Of a stretch of 64,000 nt of DNA, positions 44,154 through 51,868 are shown in pieces. The translations under genes were made by a program, and so were the position numbers. The DNA lies in NCBI GenBank assembly GCA_964528845.1, contig CAZGVE010000001.1:130302-194301 (forward strand), given 5' to 3'. The notes under the pieces were generated by a model, which was given only the letters and a program-made list of their open reading frames with translations, was not told the DNA's origin and did no database searches. The stretch comes from FEN-1191 sp964528845. GTDB lineage: Bacteria; Pseudomonadota; Gammaproteobacteria; Steroidobacterales; Steroidobacteraceae. Every line of letters begins with the position of its first letter. The stretch's first letter is position 1.

Positions 44154-44417
44154 ATGGATCTGTTCAGTCCCAAACACCTGTTGATGATCGTGATCATCGT
44201 GCTGCTCGTGTTCGGCACCAAAAAGCTGCGCACCCTCGGTTCGGACCTCGGCTCGGCTGTGCGCGGATTCAAGAAAGCGATGAGCGACGGCGAGACTGAG
44301 GAGCAAGCCCGGCAGATCGAGGGTCCGGCCGGCAAGGATGCCGAGTTTCCCGAGGTCGCTGCCAAGGCGCCGGCCGCGGCTGCGGCCGAAAGCAAGAGTG
44401 CGGCTCCGCACGCCTGA
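44154..44417 (+). CDS. tatA: Sec-independent protein translocase subunit TatA
   Basis: 87 residues from MDLFSPKHLLMIVIIVLLVFGTKKLRTLGSDLGSAVRGFKKAMSDGE. The single membrane helix, the FGTKKLR hinge and the amphipathic helix are all clear. The ATG has GGAG about seven bases upstream; a start at 44103 would add a non-conserved extension. The acidic and Ala-rich tail is normal. TatA forms the pore for folded proteins. tatB follows after 26 bases. Confidence 0.95.
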   Translation: MDLFSPKHLLMIVIIVLLVFGTKKLRTLGSDLGSAVRGFKKAMSDGETEEQARQIEGPAGKDAEFPEVAAKAPAAAAAESKSAAPHA

Positions 44418-44443
44418 CGGTTCCTGCGGATCCGCGGCGCCCC

Positions 44444-45123
44444 ATGTTCGGAGTCGATTTTTCCGAAATCGCCCTGATCTCCCTGATTGCGCTCGTCGTA
44501 CTGGGACCGGCGAAGCTGCCGCAGGTCGTCCAGACGATCGGCAAGTGGGTGGGCCGCGCACGCGTGATGGCGCGCCAGTTCCGGGAGCAGCTGGAACAGG
44601 AAGCGAACGAAATCAAGCGCGCAACCGATACCCGTTCCAACCCACCGGCGCCGGCCGCGGCAGCAACGGCTGCCCCAGCAGCAACGGCTGCCCCAGCGGC
44701 AGCGGAGCCGGTAGCGGCAGCGGAGCCGGTAGCGGCAGCGGAGCCGGCANNNNNNNNNNNNNNNNNNNNNNNNNNNNNNNNNNNNNNNNNNNNNNNNNNN
44801 NNNNNNNNNNNNNNNNNNNNNNNNNNNNNNNNNNNNNNNNNNNNNNNNNAGCGGCAGCGGAGCCGGTAGCGGCAGCGGAGCCGGTAGCGGCAGCGGAGCC
44901 GGCAACGGCGTCGCAGGTCGTGGGTGGGCCGGAGGCGTCGCAACCGGCAGTCGCGCTACCCATAGGGACCACGCCGAGTTCTGCCACACCGGCATCGGAG
45001 CCGGCGTTACACGCGATGACGTTTGCGCACGGCGCGGCCGGAACGGATGTGTGGCCGCCGGCCCCCGAACCCCACGATCACCCGGCTCCGCTGCCGGCGG
45101 AACCGCATGAGCGAGGAGCATGA
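44444..45123 (+). CDS. tatB: Sec-independent protein translocase subunit TatB, interrupted by an assembly gap
   Basis: The start MFGVDFSEIALISLIALVVLGPAKLPQVVQTIGKWVGRARVMARQF is a textbook TatB membrane helix and amphipathic helix. A low-complexity Ala/Pro/Glu/Val tail follows, with AAAEPV repeats of an 18-base unit. Inside it lie 100 N between identical 55-base ends; removing 155 bases restores one frame through to ATASQVVGGPEAS and the stop at 45121-45123. The coding end overlaps tatC by 17 bases. TatB recognises twin-arginine signals together with TatC. Confidence 0.93.
44695..44904. repeat. 18-base tandem repeats and duplicated 55-base contig ends in tatB
   Basis: Bases 44695-44749 and 44850-44904 are identical over 55 bases, each being three copies of an 18-base unit (AGCGGCAGCGGAGCCGGT, the last copy ending GGCA). 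They code AAAEPV. The left copy alone runs from the upstream flank to the GGCA exit, so the collapsed array holds three units, though short-read assembly of repeats can undercount. Confidence 0.9.
44750..44849. other. Assembly gap of 100 N in tatB
   Basis: Placeholder gap. Its flanks are the same 55 bases, and collapse restores the tatB frame; extra repeat units (multiples of 18 bases) would also keep the frame and cannot be excluded. Confidence 0.93.
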
Positions 45124-45874
45124 TCCGCTGCCCGAAGGCACGCTGATCTCGCATCTGCTGGAGCTGCGGGACCGCCTGCTGCGCTCGTTCGTGGCGGTGC
45201 TGATCGCCTTCATTCCCTGCGCCTACTACTCGAACGCGCTGTTCGATTTCCTCTCGACGCCGCTGGTGTCGAAGCTGCCACCGGGCCAGAAGCTGATTGC
45301 AACCACGGTGACGGCCACCTTCACCGCACCGCTCAAGCTGGCGTTCGCCGCCGGCCTGCTGATCGCGATGCCGTACGTGCTGTTCCAGATCTGGTCGTTC
45401 GTCGCCCCCGGACTGTACCGCAAGGAAAAGCGCTTCGCGGTCCCGCTGCTGGTCACCGCCATCCTGCTGTTTTACGTCGGCGTCGCGTTCTCATACTTCT
45501 TCGTGTTCCCGATGGTGTTCCGATTTTTCGTTGCGACGACACCTCACAACGTGCAGCTGATGGCGGACGTCAACAACTACATCCAGTTCGCATTGACCCT
45601 GTTCGTGGCATTCGGCGTCGCATTCGAGACCCCGGTGGCAGTGGTACTACTCGTGCTGACCAATCTCATGTCGCTGCAGAAGCTGCGCGCGTCACGCGGT
45701 TACGTGCTGATCCTGGTATTCATCATCGCGGCCATCCTGACCCCGCCGGACGTGATGTCCCAGACCTCGATGGCGGTGCCGATGTACCTTCTCTATGAGG
45801 GCGGCATCCTCTTCGCCGCGGTACTGGTGCGCGGTCGCGCCCCGGAGCCCGCAAGCGAACAGAGCTCGGCGTGA
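45107..45874 (+). CDS. tatC: Sec-independent protein translocase subunit TatC
   Basis: 255 residues from MSEEHDPLPEGTLISHLLELRDRLLRSFVAVLIAF. The conserved SHLLELRxRL, FxPxLYRKEKR (APGLYRKEKRF) and six membrane helices are present, with the usual ILTPPD (ILTPPDVMSQTSMAVPMYLLYEGGI) in the fifth to sixth region. TatC binds the twin-arginine signal. The start overlaps tatB by 17 bases, and the stop overlaps the POT gene GTG start (GTGA). Confidence 0.97.
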   Translation: MSEEHDPLPEGTLISHLLELRDRLLRSFVAVLIAFIPCAYYSNALFDFLSTPLVSKLPPGQKLIATTVTATFTAPLKLAFAAGLLIAMPYVLFQIWSFVAPGLYRKEKRFAVPLLVTAILLFYVGVAFSYFFVFPMVFRFFVATTPHNVQLMADVNNYIQFALTLFVAFGVAFETPVAVVLLVLTNLMSLQKLRASRGYVLILVFIIAAILTPPDVMSQTSMAVPMYLLYEGGILFAAVLVRGRAPEPASEQSSA

Positions 45875-47361
45875 GGTCCGCGACCGCGGGCGCAGGTGCG
45901 CCCGGGCCTGCTTTCTTGGGCCATCCGGCAGGCCTCGCCACGCTGTTCTTCACCGAGATGTGGGAGCGCCTCAGCTTCTACGGGATGCGCGCGCTGCTGG
46001 TGCTGTTCCTCGTGGACGGCGTCGCGCATGGCGGACTGGGACTCGATGACCGCACTGCGAGCGCAATCTACGGGCTGTATGTCGGGGCGACCTACATCGC
46101 AGCGCTCCCGGGAGGCTGGATCGCGGACCGGCTGATCGGCAGCCAGCGCGCGGTGCTGGCGGGCGGAGCGCTGATCACCTGCGGCCATGTGCTGCTCTGG
46201 CTGTCGCCCACCAGTTCCCTGTTCTTCACCGGCCTGTTCCTGATCGTGCTCGGCACCGGGCTGCTCAAACCGAACGCGAGCGCGCTCGTGGCCCAGCTGT
46301 ACCCGCAAGGCGGTGCGGCTCGCGATGCCGGATTCACGATCTATTACGTTGGCATCAACATCGGCGCGACGCTCGGGCCGCTCATCGCCGGATTCGTCGC
46401 GCAACGCTACGGGTGGCCCTACGGATTCCTGACGGCCGCGCTCGGCATGGCGGCCGGCTTGCTGCAGTTTCTGTGGTGGAGGCCACTGCTGGGGAGTGCC
46501 GGGGCGCGGCCGGCGCAAGCGGAACCGGGGTTGGCAGGCCGGCTGCTGCTGCCGGGTGCAGCGCTACTGGCGTCAATGGTGGGACTGCTGATCGCGAGCG
46601 GGCTGCTGCGCGTAGCGGCCGTGCAGCTGCAGGTGTTAGCCACCTCGGGCATTCTTATCGTTGCAGTCGGTTACTTCGCATACCTGCTGTTCGGCGCGGG
46701 ACTGGATCGGCGCGCGCGCGCCCGCATACTCGCGCTGCTCGTGCTGTTCACCGCCTCGACCCTGTTCTGGGCCGGCGACGAGCAGGCGGGCTCGTCGCTG
46801 AACCTGTTCGCTGCGCGCTATACGGACCTGCACTGGTTGGGTCTTACGCTTCCGGCCAGTGCGTTCCAGTCCCTGAACCCGATCTATATCGTGGCCTTCG
46901 GCCCGCTGTTCGGGATGCTGTGGGTAGGTCTCGCGCGACGTGGCATGGACCCATCGACGCCGGTCAAGTTCATGCTCGGACTGCTCGGCATCGCCGCCGG
47001 ATTCCTGGTGATGGCGGCGGCGGCCCGGCTGGTCGCTGCCGGTCACCAGGTCGGCATCGGGTGGCTGGCGGCCACGTACCTGCTGCATACCTGGGGTGAG
47101 CTGGCCCTAAGTCCCGTGGGCATGAGCGCCACGACCCGGCTCGTGCCGGATCGCTACGTGGGCCAGGGCCTCGGACTCTGGTTCGTGAGCCTGTCGCTCG
47201 GCAACCTGCTCGCGAGCCGGATTGCCGGCAATTTCGATCCGGCACATCGCGAGGCGATGCCGGGGGAATTCATGCACCTCGTCTGGTTCGGGACGCTGTG
47301 TGCGGCCGGGCTCGCACTCAGCCTGCCGCTCATGCGCCGCTGGATGCAGCCGGCCCGCTAG
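45871..47361 (+). CDS. POT/PTR-family proton-coupled oligopeptide transporter
   Basis: 496 residues. The POT signatures FFTEMWERLSFYGMRALLVLFLV (including the ExxER motif), GGWIADRLIGSQRAVLAGG, GTGLLKPNASALVAQLYP and FTIYYVGINIGATLGPLIAGF are present with 12-14 membrane helices. The protein imports di- and tripeptides with protons at the inner membrane. The GTG start at 45871 overlaps the tatC stop, suggesting coupling. The 3' end overlaps the convergent OPT gene by 32 bases. Confidence 0.92.
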   Translation: MRSATAGAGAPGPAFLGHPAGLATLFFTEMWERLSFYGMRALLVLFLVDGVAHGGLGLDDRTASAIYGLYVGATYIAALPGGWIADRLIGSQRAVLAGGALITCGHVLLWLSPTSSLFFTGLFLIVLGTGLLKPNASALVAQLYPQGGAARDAGFTIYYVGINIGATLGPLIAGFVAQRYGWPYGFLTAALGMAAGLLQFLWWRPLLGSAGARPAQAEPGLAGRLLLPGAALLASMVGLLIASGLLRVAAVQLQVLATSGILIVAVGYFAYLLFGAGLDRRARARILALLVLFTASTLFWAGDEQAGSSLNLFAARYTDLHWLGLTLPASAFQSLNPIYIVAFGPLFGMLWVGLARRGMDPSTPVKFMLGLLGIAAGFLVMAAAARLVAAGHQVGIGWLAATYLLHTWGELALSPVGMSATTRLVPDRYVGQGLGLWFVSLSLGNLLASRIAGNFDPAHREAMPGEFMHLVWFGTLCAAGLALSLPLMRRWMQPAR

Positions 47362-49351
47362 CTTGTGGCCCGCGGCCACCTAGCAGCCAGGCGTAGAGTG
47401 CAGCCAGCGCCGCGACGAACACGAATCCTCCGATCCAGACCGCGGCATTCGCGAAACTGTCCCCGACCAGCGCGAGCGGCGCGGCGTTTCCAGAGAACAC
47501 GACGACTGCAGCGAGCAGCACGCCGATCAGGCTCTCGCCGACGATCAGCCCGGAGGCCAGCAGCACACCGAGCTGGCGCGTGGCCGCGGGATTCGGTGTC
47601 GCTGCTGCGCGCCGCTCGAACGCCCAGCCCGCGATCGCACCGACTGTGATCATCAGCGTCGTCGAAGTCGGCAGATAGATGCCGAGCCCTACGGCCAGCG
47701 GTGGCAGGTGCAGCCGCGAACTGCGGCGCAGCAGTTCGTCGATCACGATGACGCCGGCACCAATCAGCGCTCCGGCGCCAATCAGGTTCCAGTTCAGGTT
47801 GCCCTGGATCACGCCCTGTGCGAGTGCCGAAATCAGCGCCGCCTGAGGCGCCGGCAGCGCACGCGCCGGATCCACGCCGGGAGCCCCGGCGAAGCCGTAG
47901 GCGTGGTTCAGCAGATCGAGGATCGGCGGGATGACGGCAGCTCCCGCCACCACGCCGACGACCAGCGCGACCTGCTGCCGCCACGGCGTCGCATCCACGA
48001 GCTGCCCGGTCTTCAGGTCCTGCAGGTTGTCATTGGAGATCGTCGCCGCCGCGAATACGACCGCGGTGACCAGCAGGGCGAACGCGACCAGCGCCGGTGC
48101 GGCCGCTGCAGGCAGCACCGGCTTGATGGCAAACACCAGCAGCAGCGCGACGCCGATCACGACCAGGATGCCGATGCCGGAGAGCGGACTGTTGGAGGAA
48201 CCGATCAGTCCCGCCATGTAACCGCAGACCGTCGCCACGAAGAAACTCATCAGCACGACGTACACGATTCCACCCGCGACCAGCAGCGGCGCCTGCTCGC
48301 CGAGACCGCTCTGAGTGCTGAATGCGCCGAACAGCCATCCGATCGGGACCAGGCACGCTAGCGTCACGAGGCCGACCAGTCCGATTGGGATATCGCGTTC
48401 CGTGCGCGGCAGCGAGCCGGCCTGGCCGGCGCTTCGCAGCCTCGCGGCCAGCATCGCCGAGCGCAGCCCTCCCAGCACCGGCCGCACCAGTTTGAGCAGC
48501 GTCCAGACGGCGGCGGTACCGATCGCGCCGGCGCCGAGGAAGCGCACCTGATGGCTCCAAACCGCCTGTGCGGCCTGCGCGGCCGCGCCGCTCCCCGGGT
48601 GCATCGAGGTCAGCCACGGCACGGCTCCGGCCCAGCCGATCAGCGCACCCACCAGCATTGCGATCCCGACCGCCAGGCCGACCAGATGTCCGACGGCGAA
48701 GAGGGCGAACGAAAGGCTGAAATCGAAGCCCGAAACGGCCCCGCGCGTCCCGACGCGAAAGTAACGCACGACGTCGCCGGCAAACAGCTGTGTCGCGACT
48801 ACCGCAGCAAATGCGGCCGACACCACGCTGCCTATGACGATCGCCCGCAGGCCAGCGTGGCTCGCCGCGAGGTCAGCAGATGAGGATTGCTGCCCGGCGT
48901 GGGCACCGACCTTGAGCACCTCGGCGCAGGCGACGCCTTCCGGATACGGCAGGTCGGACTCCGTGACGAGTGCACGGCGCAGCGGGATCGAGTACATGAC
49001 ACCAAGTACTCCGCCGACGGCGCAGATCGTGAAGCTGAACGCATACGGGAACCCGCTCCACCATCCGATCATGATCAGCCCGGGCAATACGAAGATGATC
49101 GAAGACAGCGTGCCGGCGGCCGAGGCCACCGTCTGCACGATGTTGTTCTCCTGGATCGTCGATCCGGCGAATCCGCGAAGTATCGCCATCGAGATCACGG
49201 CGGCGGGTATGGAGGTCGCGAAAGTCAGTCCCGCCTTCAGACCGAAGTAGGCATTGGCCGCGGTGAAGACCAGTGTGATCCCGATCCCGAGCGCGAGGCC
49301 ACGCCAGCTCAGCTCGCGGCGGGCGGGCATGGAATGCTGCGCCGGGTCCAT
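47330..49351 (-). CDS. OPT-family oligopeptide transporter
   Basis: 673 residues with about 14-16 hydrophobic helices. The start RRELSWRGLALGIGITLVFTAANAYFGLKAGLTFATSIPAAVISMAILR and TIQENNIVQTVASAAGTLSSIIFVLPGLIMIG are OPT hallmarks; LPYPEGVACAEVLKVG, SISNDNLQDLKTGQLVDATPW (ISNDNLQD) and PTSTTLMITVGAIAGWAFERR follow. The family moves oligopeptides or metal chelates; it is unrelated to POT. ATG 49330 (MPARREL) is an alternative start. It faces the POT gene end to end. Confidence 0.93.
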   Translation of the reverse strand: MDPAQHSMPARRELSWRGLALGIGITLVFTAANAYFGLKAGLTFATSIPAAVISMAILRGFAGSTIQENNIVQTVASAAGTLSSIIFVLPGLIMIGWWSGFPYAFSFTICAVGGVLGVMYSIPLRRALVTESDLPYPEGVACAEVLKVGAHAGQQSSSADLAASHAGLRAIVIGSVVSAAFAAVVATQLFAGDVVRYFRVGTRGAVSGFDFSLSFALFAVGHLVGLAVGIAMLVGALIGWAGAVPWLTSMHPGSGAAAQAAQAVWSHQVRFLGAGAIGTAAVWTLLKLVRPVLGGLRSAMLAARLRSAGQAGSLPRTERDIPIGLVGLVTLACLVPIGWLFGAFSTQSGLGEQAPLLVAGGIVYVVLMSFFVATVCGYMAGLIGSSNSPLSGIGILVVIGVALLLVFAIKPVLPAAAAPALVAFALLVTAVVFAAATISNDNLQDLKTGQLVDATPWRQQVALVVGVVAGAAVIPPILDLLNHAYGFAGAPGVDPARALPAPQAALISALAQGVIQGNLNWNLIGAGALIGAGVIVIDELLRRSSRLHLPPLAVGLGIYLPTSTTLMITVGAIAGWAFERRAAATPNPAATRQLGVLLASGLIVGESLIGVLLAAVVVFSGNAAPLALVGDSFANAAVWIGGFVFVAALAALYAWLLGGRGPQASGPAASSGA

Positions 49352-49378
49352 CGTGCGCGACTCGCCTTGAGCCTGCGC

Positions 49379-49864
49379 CTAGAGCTGCCGCGAGCGTGCA
49401 GCCGCGGCAGCCGAGGGCTCGAGCATGACCTTGAGCCGCCGCAACGCGCGCTCCCAGCCACCTCGCAGACGCAGGTACATCGCGTCCCAGTTCTGGCTCT
49501 CCGGAATGCCGGATCCGAGCAGCCGCAGCACCGTGACCGGGCCGGCCGTTGGCTCCCGCGCCGTGAGCTCGTCGCGATCGAGCAGGAAATCATCGACGAT
49601 GACCGCCTCCTCCGCCGACAGCTCCGGTACCGGCAGGTAGATCAGGCGCAGCCGGCGCGGTGGGGCGAACACGTCGATATGCGCCTCGCGGCTCAGGTCC
49701 TGATCCGGGCGCGACCAGAAGCTGCCGCCCTCGCGCGCATCCACGCGCGTGGCCGGCGTATACCAGCGCGCGAGCAGCGCAGGCTCGATCAGCGAGCGCC
49801 AGACGGTGTCGATATCGACGCGGATGTCGATACGGTGCGCGTAGCCGCGGGTGCGGTCTGCCAT
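49379..49864 (-). CDS. SRPBCC-family protein (AHSA1/polyketide cyclase-like)
   Basis: 161 residues. The N-terminal IDIRVDIDTVWRSLIEPALLARWYTPATRVDAREGGSFW and the later APPRRLRLIYLPVP and MYLRLRGGWERALRRLKVMLEPS are typical of the START-like SRPBCC/AHSA1 fold. It may bind a small hydrophobic ligand; none can be named. It lies 4 bases after the DedA stop on the same strand and 27 bases before OPT, so it may be in the S41-DedA transcript. Confidence 0.82.
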   Translation of the reverse strand: MADRTRGYAHRIDIRVDIDTVWRSLIEPALLARWYTPATRVDAREGGSFWSRPDQDLSREAHIDVFAPPRRLRLIYLPVPELSAEEAVIVDDFLLDRDELTAREPTAGPVTVLRLLGSGIPESQNWDAMYLRLRGGWERALRRLKVMLEPSAAAAARSRQL

Positions 49865-49868
49865 GTCT

Positions 49869-50504
49869 CTAGTCCTTGCGCGTATTGCGCTCGCGCAGTG
49901 CGACCGCCAGCAGGGGCAGCAAAGACGCTGCGACCACCATGAGGGTCACGAGTCCGAAGTTCTGCTTGACCCATGGCAGGTTGCCAAACGCGTAGCCACC
50001 GAGCAGGAACAGTGCAACCCACAGCAGCGCACCGCCGAAATTGAAGGCCTGGAAGCGCAGGTACGGCATATGGCCGATGCCGGCGACGAACGGCGTGAAG
50101 GTGCGGACGATCGGCGTGAAACGCGAGAGCAGCACCGTGATGCCTCCGTGACGCTCGAAATACGCTTCTGTGCGCCGCAGGTATTCGAGCCGGAAGTAGC
50201 GGTTGCGTCCATTGAAAGCCCGCTGCCCGAGCGAGCGGCCCAATGCATAGTTCAGTGTGTTACCGGCGACGGCGGCCAGGACCAGCAGCGCGTACACGCC
50301 GCCTAGCGGGAGCTTGCCGCTGCCGCCCACGGCAGCGAGCGCGCCGAAGCCGAACAGCAGCGAATCCCCCGGCAGGAACGGCGTGACCACCAGTCCCGTC
50401 TCGGCGAAAATGATCGCGAACAGCATCGCGTAGATCCAGGCATCGTAGCGCGTCACCAGCTCGACCAGGTGGCGGTCGAGATGCAGCATGAAGTCCAGGA
50501 TCAC
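49869..50504 (-). CDS. DedA-family (VTT domain) membrane protein
   Basis: 211 residues. The signatures FAETGLVVTPFLPGDSLLFGFGALAA, AGNTLNYALGRSLGQRAF and LSRFTPIVRTFTPFVAGIGHMPYLRFQAFNFGGALLWV, with the RxxPxxR-type arginines, are DedA/VTT hallmarks. Four to six helices include two half-buried re-entrant loops. Members take part in undecaprenyl-phosphate or phospholipid recycling across the inner membrane. Its ATG overlaps the S41 protease stop (ATGA). Confidence 0.93.
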   Translation of the reverse strand: MILDFMLHLDRHLVELVTRYDAWIYAMLFAIIFAETGLVVTPFLPGDSLLFGFGALAAVGGSGKLPLGGVYALLVLAAVAGNTLNYALGRSLGQRAFNGRNRYFRLEYLRRTEAYFERHGGITVLLSRFTPIVRTFTPFVAGIGHMPYLRFQAFNFGGALLWVALFLLGGYAFGNLPWVKQNFGLVTLMVVAASLLPLLAVALRERNTRKD

Positions 50505-51796
50505 TGTGCGCGGGCCTGGCCGGCGGCGCGCGTCGCGAGCGCCCCCGGATGTGCCGACAGCGCCTGCAGCGCGCGGGCGACTTGCACGTCGCGCTGTGCC
50601 AACGTCGGCGCTGCGGCCGTTTCGGTCTCGTCCATCTGCGCCGGCGGCTGCTCGGGACCGTCGAGCAGCACGTCCGGCTCGATGCCGACACCGTTGATCG
50701 AGGCGCCCGAAGGCGTGAAATAGCGCGACGTCGTGATCTTGAGCGCCTGGTCACCCTCGAGCGGCATGATGGTCTGCACCGATCCCTTGCCGTAGGTGCG
50801 CCGGCCGACCAGCGTCGCGCGCGCGTTGTCGTGCAGGGCCGCGGCGAGGATCTCCGAGGCCGACGCGGATCCACCGTTCACGAGTACCACCAGGCTTGCG
50901 CCCGCGGTGATGTCTCCAGGCATCGCCTCCATCCTGAACCTGGCGGCGGCGGTACGCCCATCGGCACTCACGATCGTACCGTGGTCGAGGAAATCGTCTG
51001 CGATCTGCACCGCGGCGTCGAGCACGCCGCCCGGGTTGTTGCGCAGGTCGATCACGAATCCCTTCAGCCGTTCGGGTTCTGCATGCTCGAGCTGGTCGAC
51101 GGACTGCTCGAGCTCCGTGGCCGTGGTCTCCGTGAAGCTCGTGATGCGCAGATAGCCATAGCCGGTAGCGAGCAGCTCTGCGGCCACGCTGTGCAGTTGC
51201 ATCTGGGCACGCTTGACCTTGAACTCGAGCAGCCCCACGGAACCTTCGCGTCGCACCGCCAATCGCAGCACACTGCCTTCCGGGCCGCGCATGCGCGAGA
51301 TCGCCGCGTCGACATTGCCCGCATCCACCGCCTGATCGTCGATCCGGACGATCACGTCCCCAGTCATGATCCCGGCACGGGCCGCCGGCGAACCAGGCAT
51401 GCGGCGCACGATACTCACGCCTTCCTTGCCGGCCGCGACTTCGACGCCGATGCCGGCGTAGCTGCCCGTGGTATTGACCTTCATCTCGTCGAATTCATCG
51501 GGACTCAGGAAGCTCGAGTGCTCATCGAGTCCCTCGACCATGCCGCGGATCGCGTTCTGCATCAGCACGTGATCGTCGACCGGGTCGACGTAGTTCTCGC
51601 GCACGCGCTGCATTACCTCGGCGAGCAGCTGCGCATCGCTCCAGGGCAGGGGTTCCACGTGACGGCCGTGCGCGCCGCCTCCGGCCGGCACCGGCGTCGC
51701 AGCGCGCTCGGCGAGCACGCGGTCGGCCACCGACAGCGACAGGCCGATCAGCACTCCGAGCGCCATGGCGAGCATCAGCCGGGAAGGTTTGGCCAT
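50501..51796 (-). CDS. Carboxy-terminal processing protease, S41 family
   Basis: 431 residues from MAKPSRLMLAMALGVLIGLSLSVADRVLA, a membrane anchor or signal. A N-terminal helical region (DAQLLAEVMQRVRENYVDPVDDHVLMQNAIRGMVEGLDEHSSFLSPDE), a PDZ domain (GSYAGIGVEVAAGKEGVSIVRRMPGSPAARAGIMTGDVIVRI) and the catalytic core with the nucleophile Ser in VLVNGGSASASEILAAAL and Lys in TYGKGSVQT are complete. It lies in the envC region, as S41 proteases often do, but a cyclic-di-GMP protein gene separates them here. Confidence 0.93.
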   Translation of the reverse strand: MAKPSRLMLAMALGVLIGLSLSVADRVLAERAATPVPAGGGAHGRHVEPLPWSDAQLLAEVMQRVRENYVDPVDDHVLMQNAIRGMVEGLDEHSSFLSPDEFDEMKVNTTGSYAGIGVEVAAGKEGVSIVRRMPGSPAARAGIMTGDVIVRIDDQAVDAGNVDAAISRMRGPEGSVLRLAVRREGSVGLLEFKVKRAQMQLHSVAAELLATGYGYLRITSFTETTATELEQSVDQLEHAEPERLKGFVIDLRNNPGGVLDAAVQIADDFLDHGTIVSADGRTAAARFRMEAMPGDITAGASLVVLVNGGSASASEILAAALHDNARATLVGRRTYGKGSVQTIMPLEGDQALKITTSRYFTPSGASINGVGIEPDVLLDGPEQPPAQMDETETAAAPTLAQRDVQVARALQALSAHPGALATRAAGQARAQ

Positions 51797-51868
51797 GCGT
51801 TGAATACTACAGGGGTGTCCGGCCGGCGCCAAAGTCGTGACCGGACCGGCCGACTCGCGCCAGTGGAT

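Noticed and set aside
44643..44904. Regular repeats in tatB as a CRISPR array
   Set aside because: Units are 18-base contiguous coding repeats with no spacers; no cas genes are present.
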